From assembly GCF_014138625.1 (NCBI RefSeq), contig NZ_JACJHY010000001.1:62001-126000 (forward strand): 64,000 bases of DNA, read 5' to 3'. Shown here piece after piece: positions 41,387 to 50,961 of this stretch. Under the pieces are notes generated by a model. It saw only the letters and a list, made by a program, of their open reading frames with translations, made no database searches and was not told the origin of the DNA. The position numbers were made by a program, and so were the translations under genes. Source of the DNA: Aminobacter ciceronei (lineage in GTDB: Bacteria > Pseudomonadota > Alphaproteobacteria > Rhizobiales > Rhizobiaceae). The number at the start of each line of letters is the position of its first letter. Position 1 is the stretch's first letter.

Positions 41387-42877
41387 TCAAAGGGTCATGT
41401 CGCGGTCGAGCGGGAAGATCGGTCGTGCGACATTGCGATAGGGCATCCTGGAATAGTCCATGGTGCAGAGTGCGCCGCTGTCGCAGACGATGACTTTGCC
41501 GGCGATAGGTTCGAAGGCAGCGCGGAAATGCTGCATCGACTTGAGCCCGACCACGCGATGCCGCGCCGGATCGATTCCGAAGGCCCGGAACTGCTGGAGG
41601 TCGCGCATCTGCGACGGCTCGGTAACGACCAGCACGGCGATGCCGTCGATCTGCACCACGGCCGTCGGGCCAAACGAGAACTCCAGCCCGCCCAGCTGTT
41701 CTCCGTCGCCGATCAGCTTGCCGTCGCTGATGACGAGCAGCTTGCCGGTCACTTCGAGCGGATCGCCGCCGAAGCGCGGATCGGTCTTGCCGCCGAGCCT
41801 GAGCTTGACGGTGTCGCCGACCGTGGCGCGGTGCAGTTGGTTGGCCGTCTCCGGATCGACGATCGGGCCGAAGCACGCATCATCTACGCCGACATGGAGC
41901 AGCGCTCCAAGCAAGGCGGTGGCATCGCCATAGCCGCCGGCGCCGGGATTGTCGGCATAGTCGGCAATGATCAGCGGACGGTCGCCGCGATAGTCATGCG
42001 CGATCTCTGCAGCCTGCATCACCGTGTAGAAGGTGTTCAGCACATTGAAGCGGTTGTCCCAGATCTCGTCGGCGATGCCTTCGGCGAAGGTGCGGTGCCG
42101 CGCCGGGTCGCCGTCATAGGTGACAAGCACGGTCGGCCCAACCTCGGGAATGTCGGCGTTGGGAAATGCGCCATTGATGCTGACGGCCAGCGCACCAGGC
42201 GTCTCTTCATAGGCGCGGGCTCTGGCGATCCACTCGACCATCGGCCCGATATCTGTACGACCGGCATTGGCCTCCTCCAGCATTGGCCGGCGGACCAACA
42301 GCGTCTTCGGACGGATCTCGCCGGCCATCGTGCGCTGCAGCAGCTCGCCAGCGTGGTGAGCGATCGCCCGCATGTCGATGTGCGGATAGGTCTTGAACGA
42401 GATCAGTATGTCGGCGAGCTCGCACATTTTGGCCGTGACATTGGCATGCGGGTCGAGCGTGACAGCGATCGGCAGGTCCGGCCCGACGACGGCGCGCAGC
42501 CGCTCCAGCAGTTCACCTTCGCCATCAGGCGAGAAGTCGGTGACCATTGCTCCGTGCAGGCCAAGCAGGATGCCGTCGATCTTGCCCTTGTTGTCGGCAG
42601 CCGCCTTGACGATGGCGCCGCCGATCCGGTCGAAGGCATCGCGCGTCACCGGTCCTGCCGGTTCGGCCGCGGTGCTCAGAACATGCTCGACGGCCCAGCC
42701 ATATTTGCGGCCGATATCGAGGAAGCCGGCAATCTCGGTGTTCGCGTCGCCCCTGGCACGAACGGCGTCGTCGCCGAACAACACGCCTTCGACGGTAAAC
42801 GCGTCATAGCCGGTCTTGCGGACGCTGAACGTGTTGGTCTCATGGGCGAATTCTGCGGTCAGAACACGAAAGCTCAT
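41387..42877 (-). CDS. M81 family metallopeptidase (MlrC-like)
   Basis: 496 residues. The N-terminal half (MSFRVLTAEFAHETNTFS, then GILLGLHGAMVTDFSPDGEGELLERLRAVVGPDLPIAVTLDPHANVTAKM) is the MlrC N-terminal domain with probable zinc ligands in HETN, LHGAM and DPHAN. The C-terminal half (PLIIADYADNPGAGGYGDATALLGALL, DNPG signature) completes the family. MlrC finishes degradation of linearised microcystin peptides; most homologues act on unknown small peptides or amides. A GGAGACC site precedes the ATG. Neighbours suggest action on imported peptides. Confidence 0.88.
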   Translation of the reverse strand: MSFRVLTAEFAHETNTFSVRKTGYDAFTVEGVLFGDDAVRARGDANTEIAGFLDIGRKYGWAVEHVLSTAAEPAGPVTRDAFDRIGGAIVKAAADNKGKIDGILLGLHGAMVTDFSPDGEGELLERLRAVVGPDLPIAVTLDPHANVTAKMCELADILISFKTYPHIDMRAIAHHAGELLQRTMAGEIRPKTLLVRRPMLEEANAGRTDIGPMVEWIARARAYEETPGALAVSINGAFPNADIPEVGPTVLVTYDGDPARHRTFAEGIADEIWDNRFNVLNTFYTVMQAAEIAHDYRGDRPLIIADYADNPGAGGYGDATALLGALLHVGVDDACFGPIVDPETANQLHRATVGDTVKLRLGGKTDPRFGGDPLEVTGKLLVISDGKLIGDGEQLGGLEFSFGPTAVVQIDGIAVLVVTEPSQMRDLQQFRAFGIDPARHRVVGLKSMQHFRAAFEPIAGKVIVCDSGALCTMDYSRMPYRNVARPIFPLDRDMTL

Positions 42878-42996
42878 TATCGGTCTCCATCTGGTCGTTC
42901 AGGCATTTCGAATCGAACAGGCGCACTTGTCCGTTGCGTCCCTCGCCGAGGGATACGCAGCGCCTGATCAGGCTCAGCAGTTGGTTTGACGTGTCA

Positions 42997-43036
42997 GCAA
43001 CGGTGGCCTCGCCGGCTGGGCCGCGGCCACCGTTGC
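42997..43036 (-). terminator. Strong terminator hairpin after the beta-lactamase-fold gene
   Basis: GCAACGGTGGCC (42997-43008) and GGCCACCGTTGC (43025-43036) form a perfect 12-bp stem with a 16-base loop starting 2 bases past the stop at 43039. It separates the transporter operon from the M81/DadA-like pair. Confidence 0.6.
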
Positions 43037-43038
43037 GG

Positions 43039-44394
43039 CTACTCCATGTGGAAGCGCATTTCGCTCACCCGGTCCTCGCTGTCGCGGCTGATCGTCCAGT
43101 GCAGGTGATAGCCGCCCATCTCCAGCCGGTAGCGTCGGCCGCCGTCGCCTTCCTGATGGGTGAGCTCGAGCGGCACTCCAGCCACCGCAACGCCGCTTGC
43201 CGCGATCTGCTCGAACCAGCCGTTGCTCCACAGGCGCCAGGCCTCTTCGCCAAAGCTCTCGCGCGGCGCACGGCGCTCGACGATGGCCTGCAGCAGCTCG
43301 TGGTCGCGCCTAGTCAGAGCTTCGTTGCCGTCGGCGATCGGTTCGTAGGGTGCGAGCGCCGGATCGACGATGCCGGCGATCTTCTGGCCTATCCGGGCGA
43401 CCTGGGCCTCGTCAGTGTTGCCGAGCACGCAGACCGACAACTTGCGCGCCGGGAAGCGAGCGATCTCGGCGCGGAACCCGTCCCAGGTGCCGCCATGCCG
43501 GATCTTGCGATGACCGCGTATCGTGGAATTCTGCCAGCCCAGCGCATAATTGTTGAACGACGGCTGGCCGTTCTTCATCAGCACCGGCTCGGACACCAGT
43601 GCGATGCTTTCAGGGCTCAGCACCGTGGGATTGTCGAGCTCAAGCAGCCAATGGGCGATGTCGCGCGGCGAAAAATAGAGCCCGCCATCGCCGGTGCGCT
43701 GCAGTGTCGGCGCCGCCCAGTAGCGGTTTTCCAACTTGCCGTCGCGGATACAGTGGCCGGCGGCGCGGTTCGGCACGATGTCGAACCACGAGGCCTCGCG
43801 CGCCGTCGCCATGCCGATCGGCTCGAACAGCCGTTCGCGCAGGAGCTCGTAATATGGCTTGTTCGAAACACGGGCGACAACCAGCCCGGCCAGGATGTAG
43901 CCGGTATTGCTGTACTGATAGCCCTCGCCCGGTCGGTACATGAACGGCGAACGTCGGGCGAGGTCGATCAGTTGCTCGTCGCTATGGTCCTGCCACAGGT
44001 TGAGCGGCACGGCGCCACCCTCCCCGCCTTCGCCCGCCGAGAAGGCGATGTCGAAATTGCCGAAGCCGGCCATCATCGACAGCAGGTTGCGGATGGTAAT
44101 GCCGGACCAGCTTTCGGGCCCTTCCGGAATATAGCGGATCAACGGGTCGTCGAGCTTGATGTGGTCGTCCTGAAGCAAAAACATCACCGCCGCCGCGGTG
44201 AACATCTTGCCGGTCGAGCCGGAATGGAAAACGGTATCGGGCGTCACCGGCACCTGGTTCTCGACATTGGCAAGGCCATAACCTCCGAGATGCACGATCT
44301 CGCCATCATGGACGATGGCGACGCCGAGTCCGGGAACCTGGCTGTTGTCGATTTCCGACTGCAGGTAGCGGTCGAGTTCTCCGGTGTAGCTCAT
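43039..44394 (-). CDS. Serine beta-lactamase-fold hydrolase (class C/D-aminopeptidase-like)
   Basis: 451 residues, no signal peptide. The penicillin-binding-fold motifs are in order: S60-T-G-K63 (SxxK), Y161-S-N163 (YxN) and RHGGTWDGF as the HxG/KTG equivalent. C-terminal about 130 residues form a lipocalin-like add-on found in D-aminopeptidase-type members. A cytoplasmic location argues against antibiotic resistance and for peptide or ester hydrolysis, perhaps of D-residue peptides. Start at 44394 behind AGGAAA. It is the last gene of the Dpp operon, 70 bases after the ATPase gene. Confidence 0.86.
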   Translation of the reverse strand: MSYTGELDRYLQSEIDNSQVPGLGVAIVHDGEIVHLGGYGLANVENQVPVTPDTVFHSGSTGKMFTAAAVMFLLQDDHIKLDDPLIRYIPEGPESWSGITIRNLLSMMAGFGNFDIAFSAGEGGEGGAVPLNLWQDHSDEQLIDLARRSPFMYRPGEGYQYSNTGYILAGLVVARVSNKPYYELLRERLFEPIGMATAREASWFDIVPNRAAGHCIRDGKLENRYWAAPTLQRTGDGGLYFSPRDIAHWLLELDNPTVLSPESIALVSEPVLMKNGQPSFNNYALGWQNSTIRGHRKIRHGGTWDGFRAEIARFPARKLSVCVLGNTDEAQVARIGQKIAGIVDPALAPYEPIADGNEALTRRDHELLQAIVERRAPRESFGEEAWRLWSNGWFEQIAASGVAVAGVPLELTHQEGDGGRRYRLEMGGYHLHWTISRDSEDRVSEMRFHME

Positions 44395-44464
44395 GCTGAT
44401 TTCCTGGTCTTCAAAGTCATCTGCAAACGATGCGAAGCGCCTGAAGCGTCTCGGTGATTGGCGT

Positions 44465-45454
44465 TCATGCGACCGACCTCTCGTCGATAATCGCGTCGGG
44501 CGCGGCGGTGAGCGGATGGTGACAGGCGACCTGATGCGCACCGCCTTGTGACCAAAGCGTCGACAGCTCGCGGCGGCAGAGATCGGTGACGCGCGGGCAA
44601 CGGTTGGCGAAGGCGCAGCCGGTCGGCAGGTCGTAGCCGCTGGGGATCTCACCGGCGAGCCGCGTCACCGTACGGCGCCGCTTCGGATCGGGTTCGAAGG
44701 TGCTGTCGAGCAGCGCTCTTGTGTAGGGATGCTTGGGCGCCGCGGTGCTCGGCAGCACTTCGACGATGCGGCCGAGATACATGACCAGGATCTGGTCGCA
44801 GAAATAGCGCACCAGTCCGAGATCGTGGGAGATGAACAGATAGGTCAGCCCGAGATCCTGGCGCAGCCGCTCCAAGAGCGACACGATCTGCGCCTGCACC
44901 GAAACGTCAAGTGAAGCCGTCGGCTCGTCGAGCACCACCAGCGACGGGTTGAGCGCCAGGGCACGTGCGATGCCGATACGCTGCTTCTGGCCGCCCGACA
45001 ACTGATGTGGATAGCTTGCCGCCAGCGCGCTGTTCAGACCGACCATGTCGAGCAGCGATGCGACGGTCTCATCGGCGGATCTTGGCATTGCGCCCTGGAC
45101 GCGGAACGGTTCGAGCAGCGCGTCCCGGATCGAGTAGCGCGGATCGATCGCCGAATAGGGATCCTGGAACACCAGTTGCATGCGCTGGCGCAGGCGACGC
45201 ATGTCTTGCCGCGACAGCGATGCCATGTCGACACCGTCGAACGTGACCTGCCCCTCGCTTGGCGTGATCAGGCGCAGCACCAGCCGCGCCAGCGTTGACT
45301 TGCCGCAGCCGGACTCGCCGACGACTCCGAGGATCTGACCTTTCTTCAACGCGAAAGAAACGTTGCTGACGGCATGGAACGTCTTGCGCTTGCGCAACAG
45401 CCCGCCATCACTGAAACGGCGGCTGAGCCCGTTGACGGTGAGAAGATCGCTCAT
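44465..45454 (-). CDS. Peptide ABC transporter ATP-binding protein, DppF-like
   Basis: 329 residues. Walker A GESGCGKST, signature LSGGQKQRIGIARAL, Walker B LVVLDEPTASLD, switch His in FISHDLGLV. The C-terminal oligopeptide-transporter extension with its Cys cluster (GCAFANRCPRVTDLCRRE) is present. Forms the second ATPase of a heterodimer with the DppD-like protein. Its start overlaps that gene by 4 bases. Confidence 0.93.
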   Translation of the reverse strand: MSDLLTVNGLSRRFSDGGLLRKRKTFHAVSNVSFALKKGQILGVVGESGCGKSTLARLVLRLITPSEGQVTFDGVDMASLSRQDMRRLRQRMQLVFQDPYSAIDPRYSIRDALLEPFRVQGAMPRSADETVASLLDMVGLNSALAASYPHQLSGGQKQRIGIARALALNPSLVVLDEPTASLDVSVQAQIVSLLERLRQDLGLTYLFISHDLGLVRYFCDQILVMYLGRIVEVLPSTAAPKHPYTRALLDSTFEPDPKRRRTVTRLAGEIPSGYDLPTGCAFANRCPRVTDLCRRELSTLWSQGGAHQVACHHPLTAAPDAIIDERSVA

Positions 45455-46404
45455 GCTGCCTCCGCCACGTGGCAGGCCACGCCATTGCCGCTGACGCCTA
45501 TGCGCAGCTCGGGGATCTCGATGCGGCAGCGGTCGGCGACACGGGCGCAGCGCGGATTGAACCTGCAGCCCGGCGGCTGTGCTGCGGCACTCGGGACCAC
45601 GCCTGGGATGGCGCTCATCGTGCCGCGCGCCATATCGTGCCTGGGGATGCAGCGGATCAGCGCCTGTGTGTAGGGATGACGCGGTTGCGCGAAGAGTGCG
45701 TCGACCTCGGCCAGCTCGACCACGCGGCCGCAATACATCACGGCCACCCGGTCGCAAGCCTGGGCGACGACGCCCATGTCGTGGGTGATCAGGATCAGGC
45801 CGAGGCCGCGCTGCCGCACCAGGTCGACGAGGATCTGAACGATCTGCGCCTGCACCGTGACGTCGAGGGCGGTGGTCGGCTCGTCGGCGATCAGAAGCTC
45901 CGGGTCGCCGGCAAGCGCCATGGCAATGACGATACGCTGTTTCATGCCGCCGGAGAGCTGGTGCGGAAACAGGTCGTAGACCGAGGCGGGATCGGGAATG
46001 CGCAGGTCGGCCATCAATTCCAGGCTTTTTGCCCGCGCCGCACTCCGGCCAAGGCCGAGATGCAGGCGTGCGGCCTGATCGATCTGCGGCCCGATCCGCA
46101 TCATCGAATCGAGCGAAGTCATCGGGTTCTGCGTAATCAGCGCGATGCGCCCGCCGCGCAGCCTCCGCATCTGCCGCTCCGGCAGCCCGACGAGATTGGT
46201 GCCGTCAAAGCGGATGGTGCCGGCAGCGACCTGGCCGCCGATGCGCGGCAACAATCCCATGATCGCGGTTGCCGTCAGCGACTTGCCCGAACCGGATTCA
46301 CCGACGATGCCGAGGATTTCGCCACGGTCGACGCTGAGCGTGACTTGGTCGACCGGCGCGAAGGCACCAAAGCTGATGCGCAGCATTTCCAGATCCAGCA
46401 GCAT
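45451..46404 (-). CDS. Peptide ABC transporter ATP-binding protein, DppD-like
   Basis: 317 residues. Walker [10 protein letters not shown], signature [17 protein letters not shown], Walker [13 protein letters not shown], switch His in ITHDMGVV. The C-terminal Cys-rich extension ([20 protein letters not shown]) is typical of the Opp/Dpp group and can bind an iron-sulfur cluster. It starts at 46404, two bases past the permease stop; a frame open further upstream overlaps the permease and is not coding. Confidence 0.93.
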   Translation of the reverse strand: MLLDLEMLRISFGAFAPVDQVTLSVDRGEILGIVGESGSGKSLTATAIMGLLPRIGGQVAAGTIRFDGTNLVGLPERQMRRLRGGRIALITQNPMTSLDSMMRIGPQIDQAARLHLGLGRSAARAKSLELMADLRIPDPASVYDLFPHQLSGGMKQRIVIAMALAGDPELLIADEPTTALDVTVQAQIVQILVDLVRQRGLGLILITHDMGVVAQACDRVAVMYCGRVVELAEVDALFAQPRHPYTQALIRCIPRHDMARGTMSAIPGVVPSAAAQPPGCRFNPRCARVADRCRIEIPELRIGVSGNGVACHVAEAA

Positions 46405-46406
46405 CG

Positions 46407-47258
46407 TTACGCTTCCCTGAACTTGGCGCGGACATCGAGCGCAGCGATCACCGCGTCGCCGAACAGGTTGATGAAGACGACCGTCAGCGCCACGGCGAGA
46501 CCGGGAAGCAGAATCACCCAGGGCGCAATGAACAGCTGGGCCGTGCCGGAACTCATCATTGCGCCCCAGCTCGGTGTCGGCGGCTGGGCGCCCAGACCGA
46601 AGAAGCCGAGAGTTGCCTCGAGAATGATCGCATCGCCGGTTGCCAGCATCGCCGCCACCAGCACCGGCGCCAGCGCGTTGGGCAGGAGATGCGAGAACAG
46701 GACGTGGGCGTGGCCGGCGCCCAGACTGATTGTCGCCTCGACGTAGGTTTCGCTCTTCAGCGACATGATCTGGGTTCGCGTCAGTCGGGTGAACTGCGCG
46801 AGGTAGGCGATGGCGATGGCGATCACCACGCCTTCCAGCCCGGGCCCGATGATCGCCACCAGCATCAGCGCGATCAGGATTTCTGGGAACGACCATGTCA
46901 GGTCGATCACCGTCATGACGATGCGGTCGAAGGTGCCGCCGAAATAGCCGCAGGTGGCGCCGAGGACGAGGCCGAGCGCCACGGAGATGCCGATCGCTGT
47001 GATGCTGACCGAGAGCGAGGTGCGGGCCCCGGTGATCATCCGCGACAGCACATCGCGTCCGAACTCGTCGGTGCCGAACAGATGCGTCAGCGACGGCGCC
47101 TGGTTCATGATGCCCAGGTCCTGCTGGTCGTAGGGATATGGCGACAGCCACGGCGCAAACAGCGCGCCGATGACCAGAAGCAGCAGAAACGCTCCCGATA
47201 TGCCGCCCTTGAAGGTCGAGACGGCCTTGAGCATTGCCAATGCACGATGTCTGATCAT
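46407..47258 (-). CDS. Peptide ABC transporter permease, DppC-like
   Basis: 283 residues, six predicted membrane helices. LFGTDEFGRDVLSRMITGARTSLSVS is the DppC/OppC N-terminal signature, and YVEATISLGAGHAHVLFSHLLPNALAPVLVAAMLATGDAIILEATLGFFGLG is the EAA loop that docks on the ATPases. It overlaps the DppB-like gene by 4 bases. Confidence 0.93.
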   Translation of the reverse strand: MIRHRALAMLKAVSTFKGGISGAFLLLLVIGALFAPWLSPYPYDQQDLGIMNQAPSLTHLFGTDEFGRDVLSRMITGARTSLSVSITAIGISVALGLVLGATCGYFGGTFDRIVMTVIDLTWSFPEILIALMLVAIIGPGLEGVVIAIAIAYLAQFTRLTRTQIMSLKSETYVEATISLGAGHAHVLFSHLLPNALAPVLVAAMLATGDAIILEATLGFFGLGAQPPTPSWGAMMSSGTAQLFIAPWVILLPGLAVALTVVFINLFGDAVIAALDVRAKFREA

Positions 47259-48181
47259 GCCCGTGCCTCGCGCTGGCGTGGATCCATCGCCGCCTGGACG
47301 ATGTCGCCGATCAGGGCGCCGATGATGACGGCCATGGCCAGCATGAGAAGACAGCCCTGAACCAGCGGGTAGTCTCGCTGATTGAGCGCCCGGATCAGCA
47401 GCGAGCCGAGGCCGGGACGGGCGAAGACATATTCGATCGTCACGGCGCCTCCCAAAACCCAGCCGATGCGCAGGCTGAGGATGGTGACGACCGGAACCAT
47501 GGCGTGGCGCAGCACATGCCGCAGCTGGATGATGAAGGGCGGCAGCCCCTTGGCGTGCAGCAGTGTCACGAAATCCTGCCTGGAGGTCTCGATCATGGCG
47601 ATCCGCGTAACGCGGGCCACGAGTGCGATACCGCCGAGGCCGGCGGCGATGGTCGGCAGGATGAGCGAACTCCAGCCGCGCGCGCCCGACACCGGGACCC
47701 AGCCGAGCCAGACCGCGAAGACAAGGATCAGCAGCAGGCCGAGCCAGAAGCTTGGCACCGTCGAGCCGAGCAGAATAAAGCCGGTGATCGAGTCGTCGAC
47801 GCGGGTGCCCTGATAGCTCGCCGCGATCACGCCGGCGGCGATGCCGGTCAGCGTAGAAAACAGTAGTGCTGCGATGCCCAGCTCGAGGCTGTAGGGCAGG
47901 TTCCGGGCGATCAGGGCGCTGACCGGGCGCCCCTGGATGATCGAGGTGCCCAGGTCGCCGGTCAGCAGCCGCCCCATCCAGGTGACATATTGCTCGACCA
48001 GGCTGCGGTCGAGACCGTACTTCGCCGCAATCTGCAGGCGCTGCTCCGGCGTCGAACCGGCGCGCATGAGATTGTCGATGGGGTCACCCGGCACCAGATG
48101 GATGATGAAGAACACCACCAGTGAGACGACAAAGAAGACAGGCAGCAGCAGGACGAGCCGCCTCAAGGTGAAGCCGATCAT
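47255..48181 (-). CDS. Peptide ABC transporter permease, DppB-like
   Basis: 308 residues with six predicted helices. FFIIHLVPGDPIDNLMRAGSTPEQ is the DppB/OppB start signature, and DFVTLLHAKGLPPFIIQLRHVLRHAMVPVVTILSLRIGWVLGGAVTIEYVFARPGLGSLLIRALNQRDYPLVQG holds the EAA loop and C-terminal family motif. Lies 18 bases downstream of the binding-protein gene. Confidence 0.93.
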   Translation of the reverse strand: MIGFTLRRLVLLLPVFFVVSLVVFFIIHLVPGDPIDNLMRAGSTPEQRLQIAAKYGLDRSLVEQYVTWMGRLLTGDLGTSIIQGRPVSALIARNLPYSLELGIAALLFSTLTGIAAGVIAASYQGTRVDDSITGFILLGSTVPSFWLGLLLILVFAVWLGWVPVSGARGWSSLILPTIAAGLGGIALVARVTRIAMIETSRQDFVTLLHAKGLPPFIIQLRHVLRHAMVPVVTILSLRIGWVLGGAVTIEYVFARPGLGSLLIRALNQRDYPLVQGCLLMLAMAVIIGALIGDIVQAAMDPRQREARA

Positions 48182-48199
48182 GACGTTCTGCCGACCCGC

Positions 48200-49789
48200 T
48201 CAGCCAATGACCTTGATGTCGACGGCCGTTGCCTGCACCAGCTGCGTGCCACGCAGCTTTGCCGGCACATCGAGCATGGTCTTGTTGAACGCGTAGTTCT
48301 GAACCGGCTCGTGGATCGGTACAAACAGGAAGTTGCCGATCAGGTTCTCCTGATACTTCCTGAAATTGGCCACCCGCTCGTCCTGCGTCTTCGACTGCTG
48401 CATGGCGACGTTGCGAAGCTCCTGCGATTTCTCGTCCTGCCACCCGGAGGAGTTCGGATAGGGAATGTTGGTGGTGCTGAAGAACCAATCGAGAATGTCG
48501 GCGTTGTTCCAGCCATACTGACGCACCGCGAGCTGATGCTGGCCCTTCTTGAGCTGGTCGACGACCGTCGTGCTGTCGAAGATGTCGATCTCGACAACCA
48601 TGCCGATTGCCTTGAGCTGCGCCTGGACGATCTCGGCAGTACGTTTGATCGCCGTCTCCGACTGCGCCGTCAGCTTGATCTTCAGCGGCTTGCCGTCCTT
48701 GACCCGGATGCCGTCATCACCTCGCTGCCAGCCGGCCTTGTCCAGAAGCTCGTTGGCCTTGGCCAGGTCGTGGTGGATTTCCAGCTTGGGATCGATCTTC
48801 GATTCCACCAGCGTGCTGATGAGGAACTGATGCGCTTCGAGGCCTATGCCGTTGAAGACGCTCTTGAGGATCGCGCCCTGATCGACCGCCAATGCGGTTG
48901 CCTGGCGCACGGCGGCGTCGCCGAACGGCTCGGCTCGGGTGTTGAACGCGAGATACGTGATCCCGAAGCCAGGCAGGCTCCGGAAGTCCAACATCTCTTC
49001 TGCCTGAAGTTGCGGCAGGAACTGGTCCGGCACGCCGAGCAGCAAGCCGACGCCGCCTGTCTTCAGTTCGAGGAAGGCCGTCGAGGCGTCGGGAATTTCG
49101 CGCAGGGTCAGCCGCTTGACGTGCGGGGCTCCCTTGTTGTTCGAGAGGTCGCTGCCCCAGCTGTAGTCCTCGTTGGCGACCAGCACGGTTTCCTGTCCGA
49201 CGGCAAAGCTCTCGAACATGAAGGGTCCGGTTCCGACGGCCTCGGTCACGCCAAAATTGTCGCCGGCCGCGTCGTAGGCCTTAGGAGACGGGATGCCCAT
49301 GAAGGACGATGCCAGATTGTAGATCAGATTTGGCTCCGCCCGCTTCATGACGAAGCGAACAGTATAGTCGTCGACGACCTCGACACGGTCGACGGCGTCG
49401 ACAAGGTACTCGTTCGGGCTGCCTTTGAACTTGGGGATCCACCACGCTATGGTCGCGGCATTGAACGGTTCACCATCATGAAAGCGAACGCCTTGCCGCA
49501 ACTTGAAGGTCCAGTTCATACCGTCGGGACTGTTCTCCCAGGATTCGGCGAGGTGGGGATGATAGCTCTGGTCGACATCCTGCTCGATCAGCCGGTCGTA
49601 GATCAGGGTCGCGACGGTGCTGAGCAAGGTGGCGCGAATTGGATCGTGATGAGGGGCGCCGATTTCGGCACTGCCGAGAGCAAACACGGCCTCCGGTTCT
49701 GATGCTCGCGCCGAATATCCCCCAGCCAGGCCGAGGCCCGCGGCCAGCGTGACCACCGATACCGAAGCAAGAAACCCACGTCGATTCAT
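48200..49789 (-). CDS. Peptide ABC transporter substrate-binding protein, family 5
   Basis: 529 residues. The N-terminus MNRRGFLASVSVVTLAAGLGLAGG carries a twin-arginine RRGFL motif, so export may use Tat. The mature protein has the family 5 pattern (LAESWENSPDGMNWTFKLRQGVRFHDGEPFNAATIAWW, GTGPFMFESF, AVRQATALAVDQGAILKSVF). Start at 49789 behind GGGGAGG. It binds a peptide, opine or similar compound in the periplasm; the ligand is not evident. First gene of the operon and divergent from an RpiR-type regulator. Confidence 0.92.
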   Translation of the reverse strand: MNRRGFLASVSVVTLAAGLGLAGGYSARASEPEAVFALGSAEIGAPHHDPIRATLLSTVATLIYDRLIEQDVDQSYHPHLAESWENSPDGMNWTFKLRQGVRFHDGEPFNAATIAWWIPKFKGSPNEYLVDAVDRVEVVDDYTVRFVMKRAEPNLIYNLASSFMGIPSPKAYDAAGDNFGVTEAVGTGPFMFESFAVGQETVLVANEDYSWGSDLSNNKGAPHVKRLTLREIPDASTAFLELKTGGVGLLLGVPDQFLPQLQAEEMLDFRSLPGFGITYLAFNTRAEPFGDAAVRQATALAVDQGAILKSVFNGIGLEAHQFLISTLVESKIDPKLEIHHDLAKANELLDKAGWQRGDDGIRVKDGKPLKIKLTAQSETAIKRTAEIVQAQLKAIGMVVEIDIFDSTTVVDQLKKGQHQLAVRQYGWNNADILDWFFSTTNIPYPNSSGWQDEKSQELRNVAMQQSKTQDERVANFRKYQENLIGNFLFVPIHEPVQNYAFNKTMLDVPAKLRGTQLVQATAVDIKVIG

Positions 49790-50079
49790 GTTCAACCTCC
49801 CCTTGGAAAATCGGCAAAAGCCAGCCATGCCGCGGAAGCAGCATTTTCTCGACAACAGACAAGAATTCGCGATGTGGCATGGTCATATGACCTGAGCCAG
49901 ATGCGCGTCGTTTCCTCCCGGTTGCTGAGCGTTACTGGCAATATCCAGCGGCTCAGCAACATTTTTCTTCCCCGCTCCTCAACGAGGGTGCGTTCAAGCT
50001 ATTTTGAAAAAAAACAAACGTCAATCGATTCTGTGATAGAATTCTTACAAGAAATCCCGCCCCGCACAGGGAGAGCAAA
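49790..50079. promoter_or_regulatory. Divergent promoter region between the Dpp operon and the RpiR regulator
   Basis: 290 bp containing promoters for both units. An AT-rich stretch near 50,000-50,055 includes ATTTTGAAAAAAAA (50001-50014), loosely like the TGAAA/TTTCA half sites of RpiR-family operators, and GAATTC with a run TTCTTACAAGAA near 50,041. Direct evidence for binding is lacking. Confidence 0.4.
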
Positions 50080-50937
50080 ATGACGGAATCGGTTCGCCGC
50101 AGGCTGGTCGAAAGCCTGGCTACCGCCACCAATGCCGAGAAGGCGCTTGCCAACTACATGTTGGCAAACCTCAACGGCGTGCCGTTCGAGACCTCGGCAA
50201 CCTTGGCCGCCAAAGTCGGCGTCAGCGAGCCGACTGTCGGGCGCTTCTGCCGGACGCTGGGTTACGCCCGCTTCAAGGACCTCAAGGAGGATCTCCGCGA
50301 CAACATTGGCGCTCAGCCCTGGCTGGCCGGCGACCGCCTGAAGGAGTTCCGCGACCGCAGCCAGAACGGCGATGCCCTCGCCCGCAGTCTGGAGCTGGAG
50401 ATCGCGGCGTTGCTGAGGATCTACGAGCTCGCCAACACCAAGGAATGGGCCCGCGCCGTCAAGCGCCTGGCCACCTCGCCGCAGCTTTTCGTCGCCGGCT
50501 TCCAGACGGAGCGCGGCATCGCCCAGTACTTCGCCAACCAGCTGCAGTATCTCCGCCCAGGCGTCCAGCTCGCCGACATTGCCGGCGGCAACTTTTCGGA
50601 GATCTTGCTGAGCCCATCCAAATCGACATGCCTGGTGATTTTCGAGGCCCGCCGCTATTCGCGCCTGAACCTCCTGCTGGCGCAGGAAGCCAAAAAGGCG
50701 AAGATCCCGATCACGCTGGTCACCGACGCCTTCTGCGACTGGGGCCGCGACCTTGCCGACGAAATGTTCGTCGTGCCCACCGAATTCGGCATGTTCTGGG
50801 AATCGACAGCGCAGATGGCCAGCCTCGGCAACCTCTTGATCAACGGCATCTTCAACGAACTCGGCGTCGCGATCGAAGGTCGCATGAACAAGGTCTCGGA
50901 ACTGCACGGCAAGATCACCGGCTATGTCGGCGACTAG
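50080..50937 (+). CDS. MurR/RpiR family transcriptional regulator
   Basis: 285 residues. The N-terminal HTH_6 domain (LVESLATATNAEKALANYMLANLNGVPFETSATLAAKVGVSEPTVGRFCRTLGYARFKDLKEDLRDN) is followed by a C-terminal SIS-like domain (about residues 125-260), although the sugar-phosphate-binding signature is weak. Family members respond to phosphorylated amino sugars or related ligands. Its position opposite the peptide transporter suggests that it regulates that operon. The ATG follows AGGGAGAG. Confidence 0.9.
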   Translation: MTESVRRRLVESLATATNAEKALANYMLANLNGVPFETSATLAAKVGVSEPTVGRFCRTLGYARFKDLKEDLRDNIGAQPWLAGDRLKEFRDRSQNGDALARSLELEIAALLRIYELANTKEWARAVKRLATSPQLFVAGFQTERGIAQYFANQLQYLRPGVQLADIAGGNFSEILLSPSKSTCLVIFEARRYSRLNLLLAQEAKKAKIPITLVTDAFCDWGRDLADEMFVVPTEFGMFWESTAQMASLGNLLINGIFNELGVAIEGRMNKVSELHGKITGYVGD

Positions 50938-50961
50938 CCGAAGTGCCCAAGCCTTGTTGCT

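Noticed and set aside
45455-45757. An upstream extension of the DppF-like frame, and similarly 46405-47151 for the DppD-like frame
   Set aside because: Both extensions lie inside the preceding gene and do not match the family. The ATGs at 45454 and 46404 start proteins of normal length.
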